A stretch of 64,000 nt of DNA from Candidatus Omnitrophota bacterium (GCA_028707125.1 JAQTUX010000002.1:411695-475694); one strand, 5' to 3'; positions 12,701 to 27,700 are shown, counted from the first letter of the stretch. Notes: generated by a model not told the origin, from the sequence alone. Program-made: numbers and translations.

Positions 12701-15700
12701 GGAATACTCTGTGATAAATCCTTAAGTCCTCGCGGGTAAATTGCAGCGTATCAGGAGTTACATTTCTGCCAGGAAATACCTTATTAAGAAAGCCGGGGAA
12801 TGCATTGCTATGGAGGATTATATATTCCAGGAACCAACGGAATCCATCAAAGGTGCTCGTGGCAACATAGTGATTCTGTGTTTCTCTGGTCTGGCTTTCC
12901 ATCTCTCCTAAGTCATTCCTTACTTGTGTCTCTGTCGCTTTATCTATATCACCCTCACAGCCAAATCCATCATCGGGACGAAGCATGTATCCGGTGTATG
13001 CACCCTTCGGGTTCAGCCGAGGCGGCGCATTCCTGTCCCTATTTAACTTCACCTGTCTGTACAACCAGGCAATGATGATAACCAGGATATAAGACACCGC
13101 CAAAACCGCCGCGACAATCTTAAACAGCCGCCCTGTATCCCATTCTTTATGCCAGTCGTCAATCAGGTCAAGGCGCTCCTTGCTGTCCAGTTCACCGTTT
13201 AGGTAGCGGTAACCCTGAATGTGCCAGACGCCCTCATAACTTCTGTCGCCTGAGTAAAGCTTGATCAACCTGCCTATGCCGGTTTCTCCATTAAACAGGA
13301 CGGCTGTAATGCCGCTCCAATCCGACACGCCTACCGGCCTCCTGCCTCCGGAGAATGCCTCTCTTTCGCGAACCACATAATCCGCGGCAATACGGCCGTC
13401 CTCACCCAGCGCGTAAGCGGTCTTATCCGCCTGATAAACCTTGGTCAGATATTTGTCGGCTCCATCAGCCGATATATATCCTCCCTGTGGTATCAACCAC
13501 GACATAACAGGCTCTTCTTTCGTATCGTTAAGCGTGATCTCCCAGAGATACCTGTCCACTAAGACTCCCTGATTGCCGATCGCGATATTCGCCTTAATGT
13601 AGTAACTGAATATAGCGTATTTTCTTCCGTCTAAGCGCAGGGCCATTCCTTTAATGAACTGCCTGCCTTTTCTGCGTTCATCGACCCTGTAAACAAACAC
13701 TTTCTTGCCTTCCACATCTTCCACTTGTAAGCCATAAACATGAGATACATAATCTTTCCGCGCGTATTCGGCGGCGTTAGGGCCTTTACCAGAGTCAAAT
13801 TTATGGGTCAAGCTCTCTGCCGCGAAACCAAGATGATCCCATCCGGCTGACTCAAGCGCGCTAAGCTGCTTGGAATAGAACATGACCGTAAGCCACTCGG
13901 GCTGGCTTATAAACTCGCCATTCTGGCCAAACCTGTGGCCGCTTAATATATACATCAGCCGGCCCTCGCCGCTCTTGCCCATCATGTATCTTTCCTTGAT
14001 AAACTGCGCGCCAGATAATCTTATGACCTCGACCTTAAAGGAATTATAATCTTTATCAAAACCGGCGGTAAATGCCGCCTCGCCGTCAAGCTTTGTGGAC
14101 TCAAATTCAAATATCCTGTCCTTATAAAAGATGCCGTCTATATCCTTGAAATCTACTATCTTGGGGGCCTTGTAGAAAGCAAGCTCTAAGGGATGCCGGT
14201 TGCCGGCCTCATCATAAGCCGCCACTATGGAGGTCCAGCCGATGCCGTATTTGTCAAAATCAGTGGCGTAGATCTCCAGCGTCGGCTTACCCGGCTTGTC
14301 TTCCGCGTAAACAACCTTCTTTATTACGTTGCCTTCAAAATCTCGCGATGTGCTGTAGACAAACTCAAGGTCCTTCTGCAGGGACCCTCCGGCCTTATTC
14401 CATAAAGTAACCGTATGAGACGACACGATGCGGCGGTTAGCCCAGTCCAGAAGATCTAACCGTCCTACGCCTACGTGCAAGGCGTCAACGACGCCGTCGT
14501 TATCAATATCTATGTGGTATATGGTATCGGCGGTGGCGTAGATCTCCAGGACCTTAAGCAGCACCTCGTCCTCCGGGCCGTTTTCGTATGCGAATACCTC
14601 ATCCCTGTCAACCGGCCATTTGCTTATTGTTTCTAACTGACCTAGCGCAGCCCGCCATCCCAGGAACACCTTATAATCATCACCTTCGCGCCTTAAATGC
14701 CTCTTACCTACTATGTATTTATTGACCTTGTCCCTCACTTCTGTAAAGGCGAACCATTTATAGAAATCAACGACCAGGTTTTCCGTATCGTTGATATACC
14801 AGGATAACGCGACCATAAACGGCTCGCCCGTAGCCCCCTGCAAAACCGGATCATCCAGGTCAAAACGCAAGCTCAGGTCCTTGTCGCCGTAGCCGGCCTC
14901 TATATCTATGAGCCCTCTCTGGGAAATGATTATTGTCGGCAGGTCTTTCTTGCTGAATGCCTGATAAGTATGAATGAGCTCTCCGCATTCGGGGTCAACT
15001 ATAGTAAGTTTTACCCAGGCAAGCGCGCCAACATCGGGGATAGCCCTGAACATATTGAGGCCGGCAAGATAGGCGATCAATTTGTTTATGCGCTCGGGCC
15101 AGCTGTTAGGCAGGTCTTCATATTTTATGTCCTCTGCCTTCATCACCATCTGCGTGGCGGTAAATTCTGTTTCCGATGTCTGTTCAGCCAGCATAGACCA
15201 GGATTCTTTTGTGCCTAACGCTAACTTCGACACCTCAAAGAGCCGGCGGCCGTATTTGATCTTGATCAACTCCTTATTGTTGACAAAACCTGCTTCGCGC
15301 TCAAGTTCCTTCTGCATGTCATACTGCTGGACCATCAGGAACGCTATGTCTTGAGTTATCTTGCATTTATTATCGATCTTTAATACGAAGTCGCCTATCT
15401 CTATCGCCCAGCCGATCTGCTCGCCCAGATCAAAAGGCACCTGGCTCTTAACTTCATAACGCCGCTTCAAGGTCAGGCCCTCGGGCAGATCGGGGAAGGC
15501 CGCCTTGGTGGTCTTCTCGCCCCTGTCAACCAAAGCGATATAGCGGTAGCCCTGCTCTGTCATTTCCTGTATCATTTCTAACTGCGGGATGAAGCTGCGC
15601 AGGTCAACATCAGGATATATCTTGGACAGATCAGGCGCGGGGGCGCTGGCCTGCGCGTCAACATAGACGCGGATCTCCGCGTCCGTGCTTAATGTGGCAA

Positions 15701-18700
15701 TGTCCTTAGTCCCATCCCAGATCGGGCGCATTGCCTTGGCAATCAAAAGCTCGGTTACCCCGCCCCACTCAAATTCGCCTGTGGCGCCATTGGCATTTTT
15801 AAACGTGAAGAAGCCGAAATGATCTTCCTGGCTGTTAGGCCTGGTCAGATCCTGCTCCTGTGTCGCGGGGTCACCCGGCGTCTTATACCATTCCTGGAAG
15901 GCCTGGAAGAAGAAAACGCCGACTAATTTTATGTTACCGGCTTTGCGCTCGGCTTCCATACGCTCCACAACCTGCTTATACTGCTTGATCGTTATTACCG
16001 CCAACTCTACGGGGTTGGCCACGATCTTCGGGTCCAGGACGCCGAGTTCAGCAAAGTAATACGGCCAATCCGACTCGCTTGCCTCCAAACTCTTGAAGAA
16101 TACGCTCAGATCCGCTTCGTAGCTGTTGAAGGCAAGGAATACGCGATTCTTCAGGTCTGCCTTTACCTCATTTACGGCTGCCTGCTTGTTGGGGTCCTCT
16201 TTTGCCAGGTTATCCAGTTCTTCTATCAGATACTGCTCAAGCGTCCCTCCCTTCCTGATCATCTCTTTTGACTCGTTAGGCAGCTTACTGAATGATGTGG
16301 CAACCGGATGATCGGGATCCTCCACCAATGTCCAAGCCATTTCCTTTGCCGCCTGGCGCAGGCCGTAATCTAAACTGGCTCCCGGGAACTGGCCGGGATT
16401 CTGGTTAAATTCGTTGAAGAACTGCCAGATCAGGATCTCGGGATGATTCTTGAATTCGCTGATAAACTCTCTGGATCCCCTGCTCAACACCTCCGACCCG
16501 GGATGGAAGCGGCCGTCATACCAGGGCAATATGTGTATGCCGGGAAGCTTATGCATAGCCAGAGAATCAAGCATATCTTTCTCAGGCGGGTAATAAGTCA
16601 AAGTAGAATTTATAGCCAGCGACACAAGCTGACGCATAACATCCGGCCCGTAGATCTTGACCATATTATGCGTATTAAGCAGTATCGCGCGGCCGTCCAG
16701 TCCGGGAGCGACGAAGGAAAGGTTCAATCCCCGCAGCCATTTAATCTCCACTCCCTCTTTTATGAGCCCTTTTGCCGGGTCAAATCTGACTCCGTCCTTG
16801 AATGCGGGCAGCGATTTCCTGGCCTGGATGATCTTTAAAAGTTCGGCGTTTGCCGCTTCCAGGAGCTGGCGCTCCGGCCCCCTGACAAGCTCTTCAAAGA
16901 AACGGACATTCTCTTTATATGCCCGATTGCCGCGGATTATCTGGCGCACCTGTTCGTAAGTAAGGTAGGAAAGCTGCCTTGGGCTGCCTGGGATATCCTC
17001 TAAATTAAGTATCGCCACCGGCGAGGCAATATCATAGGGCTCATCCACCTTCTCAATCGGAAGCAGGTCTTCTCCATAATGGAATATATATGCCTGATGT
17101 TTAGAATTCGGCATTAGAATGACCATAAGCCCGCCCGCGAAAGGCGCGTTGGGGTTTTCAGGATAGTAGGTAACAACCTCCGCGCGCTCACCGGAGATAA
17201 CTTCCTGTTCGTCCGCGCGCTTAACGCCCACTCCGATGCCGAACATACGTTCAAAACTGCCGTCTGCCTTCATCCTCAAATAGTCGTTGAAACTGACGGT
17301 GTTGCCGAATATGTCAATGTACTGAAGCGGCTTATCCGCTGTGAGTTTGACCTGACAGCCTATGGGTTTTTTAAGGTCTGACTCGACCTTCCCTTGGACA
17401 TCCTTATACCCCAACTTATAGATATCGGCAAATCTGGGCAATACCTTATTTTCGGGGTCGCTCGCTTTGTAGATATCGGTAAAGCGGGAAGGTATGTCTT
17501 TCAGGAACTCGCCCTTGCGTGATTCCGCGTCCGCGAGCGAAAGGTTCTTTATATACTCATCCTTTTCCGGGTCAAACGGGTCAAGCATCACCAGATTATA
17601 GGGCTGGTTGGGAATGTTGTGGCGTATCTGCGAGATGCCGCTTAAATAGTTTTTCCTGTTCTTTATTAAATAATCAAAGGTGATGTTCCTGGGAGTCAGG
17701 CCTTCGCTATAAAACACCTGATAATCTCCTGAACCGGCAGCCGTGGCAAAGGCCCCGCTCCTGGCTGCCTCGGCCGCCTTCCTGAGTGTCTCGGGGTCTA
17801 TCTGAATAGGAGTAAATTCCGACTCCATACCCACAACGTTCAAAGGCTTGACAGTATCGTCGTATGTCGTACTGTTGGTATAGACCTTTGTGCCCTTGCC
17901 GTCCAATTTTTCATAACCCCACTTCTCGCTCGCTTTATCAGAGCTGCTCGCGGGATCCGGCCATTGTTTTTCCACCATATGATGGATATGGCCGTTAGGC
18001 AGGACTATCGGCCGGTTGCCATGATAAAAATACAGCTCCAGCGTAATAGGAATACGCCTGTCTTCATTCTCGGGCCAGCCCCAGGCAAGGACCCGCATAA
18101 CCTCAGTGCCGTCCGGCGCCTTGCGCGGATTGAAATCAGCAGGGTCTCCCGGTATTGTATAGAATCTGTAATTGTCGGTGGTAACCTCTATCTTGTCGTC
18201 GGAATACTTAAGGGTATCTTTGGCTACGAAGAGCTGTCCGTCAAGTATCTGGTCATCCTGTTCTTCATGCAGGTTGGGCACGTCCACGGGTATATAGGCA
18301 ACATCATTCGGGTTTCTCTTCGGGTCTTTTTCTCCGGCAAAACGGGGATGCTTGATGTCAACATACTGCGGCACATCCCAGAACATGCCCGGCCATGCGC
18401 GCTTCTGGACATAAACAAGTCCTACCGACTCATCAAAGTTCTCCATATCTCCAGGCAGTTTCGTTACCCAGACCGACTTATCCCCGCCTTTCTTGTCGGT
18501 GGAAAGGATATTTATTATGCCATATTTCTTAAGCGACCTTCTGAATTTACCGTGGTCTGTGATCACGCACACCTTACTTTCGGTGCTTATCGCCTCCTCG
18601 GGCGTTGACATTGTGAGAGAGAAGTCCTCGGGCATTATGGCTGAGAACGAAGAATCAAGGATGTCCTCGCCTGTCTGCGCGGGGAATGCCGGCGCGTGAG

Positions 18701-21700
18701 AGCCATCCAGGCCGACCAAGCCCTTTATCCTCAGCACCAGTTTGCGTTTCTCATCATAGCTGGGCTTGAGGATATAATCCCTGCCGCCGACCGTCATTAT
18801 GCCCTCGTCTATCCTGGCTAATTCGTCCACGGTTATCTGGAACAGCTCATCTTCGGTATAGACAATGAAGACCGTGTCCTTGTCCTTAAGCAGCTCCCTC
18901 TCCCTCTCTAACATGGTCCTGGGTACTGAAATGGCCAGGCACTTCTTGCCTTTATATTCCGCGTATTCATATTCGCCGCGAAGTTTATCCGCAGAAGGAA
19001 GTACGGTCTGATAAACCTTGAGCGTGCCGTCGTTCTTATCCTGGACAACCTCAAGGCCAAGTTCTTTTTTGTGGTTCTTAAGCTCCGTAACGGGAATATA
19101 CTCATTGCAGCCGGTTACTGGATTTAAGGCGATATACTCGTTGTTCTTGCGGTTGGTAAGCTCATCCCTGGCCTGGAGGCTCGGTTCAGAGTCGTAAGGC
19201 GCTTCCTTGATATGGTAGGCCTTGCCGTCAGGCAGGGTTATGTCGTAATCCCTGACGAAGAATTTGTATTCCCTTTCTCCGGTCAACGGGTCTTTGAACG
19301 GCTCGCCGTAGAGGTGGCTCTTAACTATCTCTTCAAACTGCTTCTTTGTAATATTGATACGGCCCTTATTCTCTTCGTATATGGAGCCGTAGCCTTTAGC
19401 CTCTGCCGGCTCTGCCTGGCTGCTTACCGGTGCGGGTTTGGCCTTGCTGACTGTTTCTGCGGGTTTGGGCTGAATGCCTGCCGCCTCATCCGCGAGTTTT
19501 GCCGCGCCTATGCCGAGGTTATCCTCAACCAGGCGGCCGTCCGCGTCCCTCTCCAATCTGAATACCCTTCTGTCCGCGCCCTCAACATATACCTCTACCC
19601 TGTTACCGCTATCGTCCTGCTTTACGTAATAATTAAGCAGGTGCTTCTTGCCTTGCGGGTCAATATGAGTAAATGCCTTGCGTTTTAGCTCTTCTTTGCG
19701 CAGTTTATTATCCGTACCCTGCACATATTGGAATGTCTTTTCTTCGGAACTGATGCCCAGCTTCTTAAGTTGCGCATCAGTCATAAACTTGAGCACTGCT
19801 GTGGGGGCGTCTGCGTCTACCGCGGTGGGTGATTCTGCTTTCCGGCCTTCGGCGGGCTTATTGTCCTGGGCCCTCTGGCCTAAAGCAGCGCCTGCGCTCT
19901 TCTCTTCTGCCATGATCAACGCTGTCTCTTTCACGGTCTTATCGCTGGGGGCGACGATAACTTTGTCTATATTGCCGGTGGCGGAGTTTTCAACATACGC
20001 GACCTGGCGATACGCGCTCTTGCCTTCGTTAAAGGTAACTCCGCCTCTGATCACCGGCGGGCCTGTGGGCTGGGCATAGCCGAAGGAAGCGAATTTCCTC
20101 AAGGCGTCGCCCTCATACGGCACGCCGGCAACCCTGCCGTCATGCCTGGTGACGCTGGGGCCGCGCCTGCCGCCTTCAAACATCTGCACAGACATACCCC
20201 AGCTGTTGAGCCGATGATTGTTGCGCTGCGTCATCGTGTATCTCCACTGCACCTTATATTTATCGTTATCTCCCAGCGGCATATCAAAACTGAATGTGGT
20301 CCCCCTCAAGCCAAAGCGCTGATTGCTGAAGTAGGCCACACCTATGGCGTGGCCTTCATCGGTAAGATTCAACCTCGCCTTGGCGCCCAGCTTGGAGTTC
20401 TGCTGGCCCCAGAGATACTCTAACGCGGCGTAGAAGTTCCTGCTGATATTCGCCTCGCCCTTCACGCCTATATAGTTAAACTCGCCCTTCTGGTTGAACA
20501 TGTTGCGCTCATATTCGCGCCTGAAGAATGTCTGTATCTTCCAGTGGGGAATATCATGCTCTTTATCCTCAATGCCTATGCCGAACTCGCCATAGCTGTA
20601 TGCCTCGTTCACGAACATGTCTATAGGCACGGAGAATTCCTCGCCGGGCCTATCGGGATTGAATATCATTACCTTCGCGCGTTCATGCTCGCTGGTCTTA
20701 AGCGCGCCTGCCTCGGCATAGGCGAACACGCTCTTGAAGAAGCCGTCCTCCGCGAAATCCTCCCTGATGTGGACGTTGCCCGCTTCTATCTTGCCTTCGC
20801 CGTCCAAGGTGGCGTCGTAATAACCGATCACGCCTATGGTAAGCCGGTCCTTCTGCAGGCGTATGGTGGCCGCCGGGCAAAGGATCACGCGCCAGCGCTT
20901 CCAATGTTCGTATGCCCCTTCGGTAGACGTGTTGCTGGTGAGGCGCGCCTGATAGTCCTGTGCCAAGCCGGCGGTCATTCTAAGCTTGGCGAATTTTCCG
21001 AAGTCCTTATCCAGCACCAGCGCCACAACTCCTGTCATAGGCGCGCCGGCTGAAAGCTGCATTCCGCCCGAGTACAGATGCAGCGTGGACCCGCCAAAGA
21101 GCCGCAGCGCCCTGGTAACGAGAAAATCATTGCTCATCAACCCTTCTGATAGCGACGCGGATAATTCGCTGTCAGGGGACTTGCCCTCCATCATCGCTAT
21201 CAAGTCCTCTTTCTCAAGGAACACAAAATTATAGTCCCTGGCTGCCGGGTCTGCCTCTATCTGCCTCTGCAACGCCATCATCTCATTGATCCTGTTAAGC
21301 AGGAGCTGGCGTATATTATCTTCCGCGATGTTGCCTCTGACGGCTTCTGAGAGCGTAGCCATAAAGGCGTCTTTTGCCTCAACAAAACCAAGCCGCTGAT
21401 AATCCAGGTCCGCCTGGCGGATATTATTGGTCATCCATTCAATATAAGCCAACTGATCAGGCGTCCTTCCTATCAATATGTTTATTCTCTCGCGGGTTTC
21501 GTTGATCTTCTGCTCAATGCGCGCCAGGGCCTGCCCTGTTGCGCCGCCTGCCCTGAGCATGTCCTCTAATATGCCGCTGTATTCAATAGCGCCTATATTC
21601 GCGGGATTGATATCTTCATAATCACCGGGGGTAATTATGCCGTCGTTGCCGTATAGGGCCTCTATAAACATCTGCTCGGCATTGCGCAGCTGGGCGTCAT

Positions 21701-24700
21701 TGGGCGAGCCGGCCAGTTGCGCACGTATTGTGGCAAGCTTACTTTCATAGTAGGCAATAGAATAAGGAGTGCTGGCCGGGGCATTCAACAGGCCCAACTC
21801 AAGGCCCATCTCCACGCGGCCCATGGTAATGGAGTCATACTGCGTATTCCAGTAAGTCATCGCCGGCAGCAGGTCTGAGCGTTCATTCTCATTCAAGCTT
21901 ATCATCGCCTTGCGCCAGGCCTCAACCAGGCCCATAAGTGTATCCATATCCGGAGTATCAAACTCAGCCGGCTTAGGCAGTTCGTTGACCCACTGGAGCC
22001 TATGCAGGATCACCTGGACCCTGCTCAACGACTCCACCACATCCTGTATAATAGTAGGAGACAAATGGGTCTGCCCCAGGTAATTTTCATTAAGATCGTT
22101 CTTAAGCTCTTCGGTCATCCTGTCTATCGCGTCTACATACCCATTACCGCCGGTCTTGCCTATGTCTTCCAGCACCGTCTGGAAATTGTCAATTATATTG
22201 GTAACACTGCTTATATTGCTTTCCAGCTGGCTTAGCGCGTCTACGACGGATTGCATCTCCAGCACGTCTGCCTGATATCCGGTCTCTGTTATACCCGGGT
22301 CGGCTATGCCCAACCGCTGCCTGCGTTCCAGTTCGGTTTGAAGCGCTTCCCTCTTCTCTGCCAGGTCCTCAACCAGCCGGTTCCAGGCCTGTAAAAGGCC
22401 GCTGCCGCCTGCCGCCAGCACCACCGGGTCTTCTTCCCAGGAGGCGATCTCAAGGCCAAGCGCGATACGCAACTGCATCTGAAGCCAGCCAATAGCGCCG
22501 ATCGCCAGCGGATTGGTTTCAGTGTCGCCTTCCAGCCAGACCCTGTAGTTCTCGCGCACATACTGGAAGAAGATTTTGTAGCGCATATCATCCCAAACGC
22601 GCTTGGCATCCTTTATGACCCTGATGCCGCCCATAACCCCCTGTATCCTTGCCGCGTGATACATAGGCACATACTTGCTGAAGAACTCCTTCTGCATCCT
22701 GATATATTTGCCGTATTCGTTCTTGATCCTGGTGTATTCTGCCGCCTTTTTGTTCAACTCCTCAAACGAGGCAATGGCCTTCTTGCGGGAAGCGGGGTCG
22801 TTGCCGTTCTTGAACTTATCCTCAATGATCTCCTTGACGATCGGTACCGACGGCGGGTTATCCAGATAGGTCTTGTTGCCGTCCTTATCCATCAGCACCC
22901 AATTATGTGTCTCGGTCCCTTCGTCATAGGCGTATTCAACGATGGCCGGCAGCACAGCGGGCTTGCCGTCAATGAGCCCGTCGGCGATAAAGCGCATGTC
23001 CCTGGTGATCACCGTGCCGGGCTTGAGCGTTATCTTCAGGCCGTTATCAAACTCAACTACCATCGCCTCCCTGATTATCTCCATATGGAGCTCCATCAAC
23101 TCTTTGGCGTCGTTGATCAGGTAGATGCCGGGCAGTTCAGGGAATTGTTTGAAGGTAATGACTTTTGCCAGCGGCACCTGCATTGTCTGGCCGCCCTTCA
23201 GGCGGGCGCCTTTGACCATAAGCGCATCGTAGTCCTCAGGTTTGACGGCCTTACCGCCCAGGCCGTTCCGCATCGCCCAGTCAATGCGCGCCATATAAAG
23301 GGAAGGTATGACCACACTCCCGCTGTAAGGATTGATGTCGGCGTCATATGCCTCGGCAAAGTTTCCGTCCGACTCGATCTTATAGAAGCCGTTGTCATAG
23401 CGCAGGACGCTGCCTTTGGCCGCTACGCGCATGTCCCCGACGCCGCTATATGCGGTGATCTCCCCCGGAAGGACCTTGAGCTCGTTGTCCTTGTCATCCT
23501 TGTAGGTTAAGGTATCGTTGCCGTTGATCTCGCCCCCGAAATTAAGCATCGCGGTAAGGAAATCATTGAGCCGCTCATAATCTATTATGCCGGGTATTAT
23601 ATAGTCACCCAAAGGCAGCCAGGCCTCGCCTGATGTGGTCTCTGTCTCAAAGCCGTACTTTTCTATGGATTCCTTTGTATTGGGGAAGAATATCCTTAAA
23701 GGAGCGGTGGTGGTAAAGCGCTTTTCATTATATTCGCCGTTTTCATTCTTAAGCGGAACATTTAAGTCCTCCCTGACTAATCTGCCGATGACGCTCTCTT
23801 GCCCTGTTCTCTGATCTATCTCCCGCACCAGATGATAGCGGTAAGTCGGATCGTAATTCAACCTCGCGTCTATCAATGACTGTCTCTGCCACTCTGAAGA
23901 GAATGGATAGGCGGCATAAGGGCCGGCCTTTTCCCGCGGCATGCCCTCAAATATATGCTTGATCCACTGGTTGGGATCAGGCCCTTCGAAAATGAATAAC
24001 TTATCGCTCTCCAGGTCATCTACTTCCTTAAACCACTTTATGTCTATGCGCGGGTTATACAGGACAGCGGACGTCCCTGCTTCAAAGATCTTAAATCCGG
24101 ACGGCTTGACATTTAACTTATGGGGGACCATCACGCCGCCGTAGTGGCGCAGCTTTCCCATTACCGGCATATTCATTATATGGGTAATGCTTGAGATGAG
24201 CGATATGCCGGAAAGCGGGTTGAACATACCTTTGGCGAATAAGCCGTATAAGATATTTATCACGTTTATGAAATCATAGCCCTGGCCGCCCAGGCCGAAT
24301 CCCAGGAATACGCTCTTTGCCACCCTCAACTGCGCCAGGGCGCCTGCTGCCTGCGTATCCAGGGTCACCATAAAGCTCACCGGGTCAAAGGTGATCTCCT
24401 CGCCGGCCAGGTATCTCTTGTAATTCTCAAGGTATCTCTTGATATTGTCGCGCGTCTCACTGATGCGCTGCTCAAGATATGCCAGGGCGCGCGCCTTGCT
24501 TTCGTCAATGGCGAATTTGATCCTGAGTTCTCTGGGGTCTTCGGGCGCCTGCCTGCCTTCGTCATTGGCAATGGTCAGAGGGTTGTCTCCGGACTTCTCA
24601 AGGAGGTTCATCACTGTGGAGGCGAGGAAGACCGACGAATCCTCAGGCGTATAAACATCGCCCCAGGCAGGCACGCGCCTGTCTGTCTGCGTGGCAAAAG

Positions 24701-27700
24701 GAAGCGTGTCTTCGAAGGCCATCGCGTCCAGGCTCTTGCGGTATTTATCAACAAGGTCGTCCCTGCCTGCCTTCTTATAGAACATCATCGCCTCGATCGT
24801 ACGTTCGGGGCTGCCCAGGTTAAGCGCGTCTTTCTCTTTAAGCTCCTGCTCCAATTCCTTGATCTCATCCGTAAGCGCGCCTATCTTCCAGGCGATCTCA
24901 TCCAGCTCTTCTTTTGTCTTCTTCTTGTCCTTCTGCTGCTCCTTGAGACCCTTGATCTGCCGTTCCTTGAAATCCATCAGCTCTTTGCGCGACTTGTTAT
25001 ATGAATCAAACAGCCGCTTTCTCTCCTGACGTCCGGCAAACGCGATCAGCGTGACATCTGCCTCTTTGACCCCCTCTGCCCTGGTCTTGTATTTCGTGCC
25101 CACGCTTGCCTCTGTCTCCAATGCCTGCGCGAGCTCCTCATAGGTCAAGCCGATACCTTTCAATTCTTCTCTGGTCATTGCCAGCGCCGGTATTGCCTGG
25201 GCATCGGAATAGAATGTCTTGTCTATCTCGTTACGCGTAATGCCGCCGAAGAACCTCTTCTCCTTTTTATCCGCGAACAATCCCATTGCCGCGATCACCT
25301 GCCGGGCCTTTATCCCAAAGCTGACCCCTGTCTTATCCTCGTATGCCTCGTAGGCCTTTAACAAGGCGATGGCGCGGCCGTTCTCCTCAGTCGAGACACC
25401 GCCTATCAGGCGCGGCTCTATGAAATTGCCCGCCTTATCCATACGCAGGTCATAGCCCTGCTGCAAGAGCACCGGTTCCCGCGACATATCTACGCCGCCC
25501 AATTCCTCTGCCGTAAACATATCCTTTAGATCGCTCAGGCGCAGCGGCCGGCTCATAACGGCGTTGGTGATCTCCTGCGCCAAGCCAAGGAACGCGTTAT
25601 CGCCGGTAGCAATGGTATAGGCGAGCATGCTCAGCGCCAGCGCCGAATCCACGCCTGTCCTGGTCCTGTATATCTCTATCCTGCCTGTCTGGGCGTTGAA
25701 AGCCTCCGGTATACCTCTGAAATACTGTTTCCTGTCTGTCTTTACGTAATTATTCTCGTAGAACTTAAGATAGAAGGAAAGCACTGCCTTTGCCTCATCC
25801 TTCCTGTCTTTATTGAGCAGCCACATCACCAGCACTGCCTGGTCAAAGGTAAACGCCCTGTTTGCCTCAAGCGCAAAACCCGGATGGGACACCCACAGCC
25901 CTGTCTTTTCCAGCTTGATGATACCGGCCTCGATCGCCTTTATGCTCTCCTCATATACCTCTCCGGTCTCTTTCCATATGGTTGCGGCACCCGCGTGTGA
26001 CTGGGCGTTCTTGAATGAGACATCCAGCCACTCCTTGAGCGACTTCCAGTCATCCATTACCTCGCGATAGCGTGCCCTGAAATTCTTCTCAACCATACCG
26101 AAATCCATCGCTGTCAGGTCAGCCGCATTCTCAACAATAGCGTTTATGTCCGTATATACCCTGCCCACAAACGCCTCTTTCCGGGCAGCGTTAAGATCTT
26201 CTGACAGCTGCGCGGCGACAAACAGGTCAAGTATCTCTTTATATTTGGCGATAATGCCGTCCCTTCTCTGCGTGATCAAGCTTAATTCCTGCCTCTCCTG
26301 GGCGCCTATACCCTTATCGTTCTTCTTGTCATCAAGCGCCTTCTTGGCCTTTTCAAGCACGGATGGGGCAGGGAGCAGGGCCTTTAATTCTTTTACCTTG
26401 TTTTCAACGGCCTTCTCTATACCGTCTTTGCCCAGGCGCGCCTGAATGTCCTTGTAATTGTCTGACGGCTGCCACAAATCATCCGGCCCTATAGCCCTGG
26501 CTGCCAGATCGCCTCTTGCCTGCAGTTCTTTCTTGGCATCTTCTACGTTCGCCTTCATCTCATCAATCTTCGATGCTTCAACCTGCAGGGGCTGGACCTT
26601 TTGTTTAGAAACCGCCTCTTTGGATGCCTTAACTAAATAATCCTCTGGATCAACTTCTCTGCCGTTGATGCCGCCTTTTCTGATCTCAAAATGTAAATGG
26701 GTCTGAGGTACATTATAGGCATTGCCTGTTCTGCCCACTGCCCCTAAGACGTCTGTCTGTGTAACCTGCTGTCCTTTCTTCACCTTAATTGAATCTAAAT
26801 GAGCGTAAAGCGTATAGTTTTTGTCCTTGTGTTTAATTATCACTGTCTTGCCATAGTCCGTCTTTGAGCCGGCAAAGACGACCTCTCCTTCTAACGCAGG
26901 ATGCACGTCCGTGCCTTTTTCGGCCTCTATATCAATGCCTTGATGTTTATGGTTGTTCCTGCTGCTTACTCTATAATCGCCGAATTCACTTACAATGTCT
27001 CCTGCAACCGGCCATGTGTAAATATTATTTTCTACTCTCCTGTCTCTCGCTATGGCGCTGAATACGATCAAATGAAGCGGTATCCTCCATGTCCCACCCG
27101 AAATCTGTTTTGTCCGCGGCGCCAGGGCATCATTCAACTCCTCTATTCTGGCGTTAATGCCGGTTGATATGCGCTTTAATACCGCCTGGTGCGTCTGCCT
27201 GCTCCACTCACCGGTCTGCTCAAGGCCCAGGCCCTTCTGCAGCGCCTTGACCTGAGAAGACAAGAGCTCGGTGTAAATGGCGTTTGTCTCCTCATTCAGA
27301 TATTCGCCGTATAACCTGATGCCGTCCAAGCCGTATTCCTTTTCTGAAGAAGAAACCCTCTTGTTCTCTAACCATTTACCCACGATCTCCCGTATGCCGA
27401 TCACCCTCTGGTCTTTCTTATTGCCGTCCACCTTGAATATATCTGAGTCATCGCCCTGCCATTTCAACTCTTCCAGCCCGGCCTTCTCTTGTTCCAGCAC
27501 AAGCAGGTCGTTAAGTTTCTTCAGCTTATCCTCGGCCGCTTTTATGCCGGCATCGTTTTTCTGGGAATCGTATTCTAATTTAAGTGAATTGATCTCAAGG
27601 CGGGCTTGGATCACCCTCTCTCTTAAGTCCTTAAATTCGATGCCGGCCCTATGCAGCAAGGCCTGCTCGGCAAACAGCCCCTTCCTCTCATCCATCAATG

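Noticed and set aside
17964-18608. Plus-strand ORF of 214 codons
   Set aside because: Antisense to the beta-rich part of the giant gene; no domain and no start signal.
22656-23510. Plus-strand ORF of 284 codons
   Set aside because: It lies antisense to continuous, protein-like giant-gene sequence, has no ribosome-binding site of note, and its translation has low-complexity antisense character. It is a shadow.
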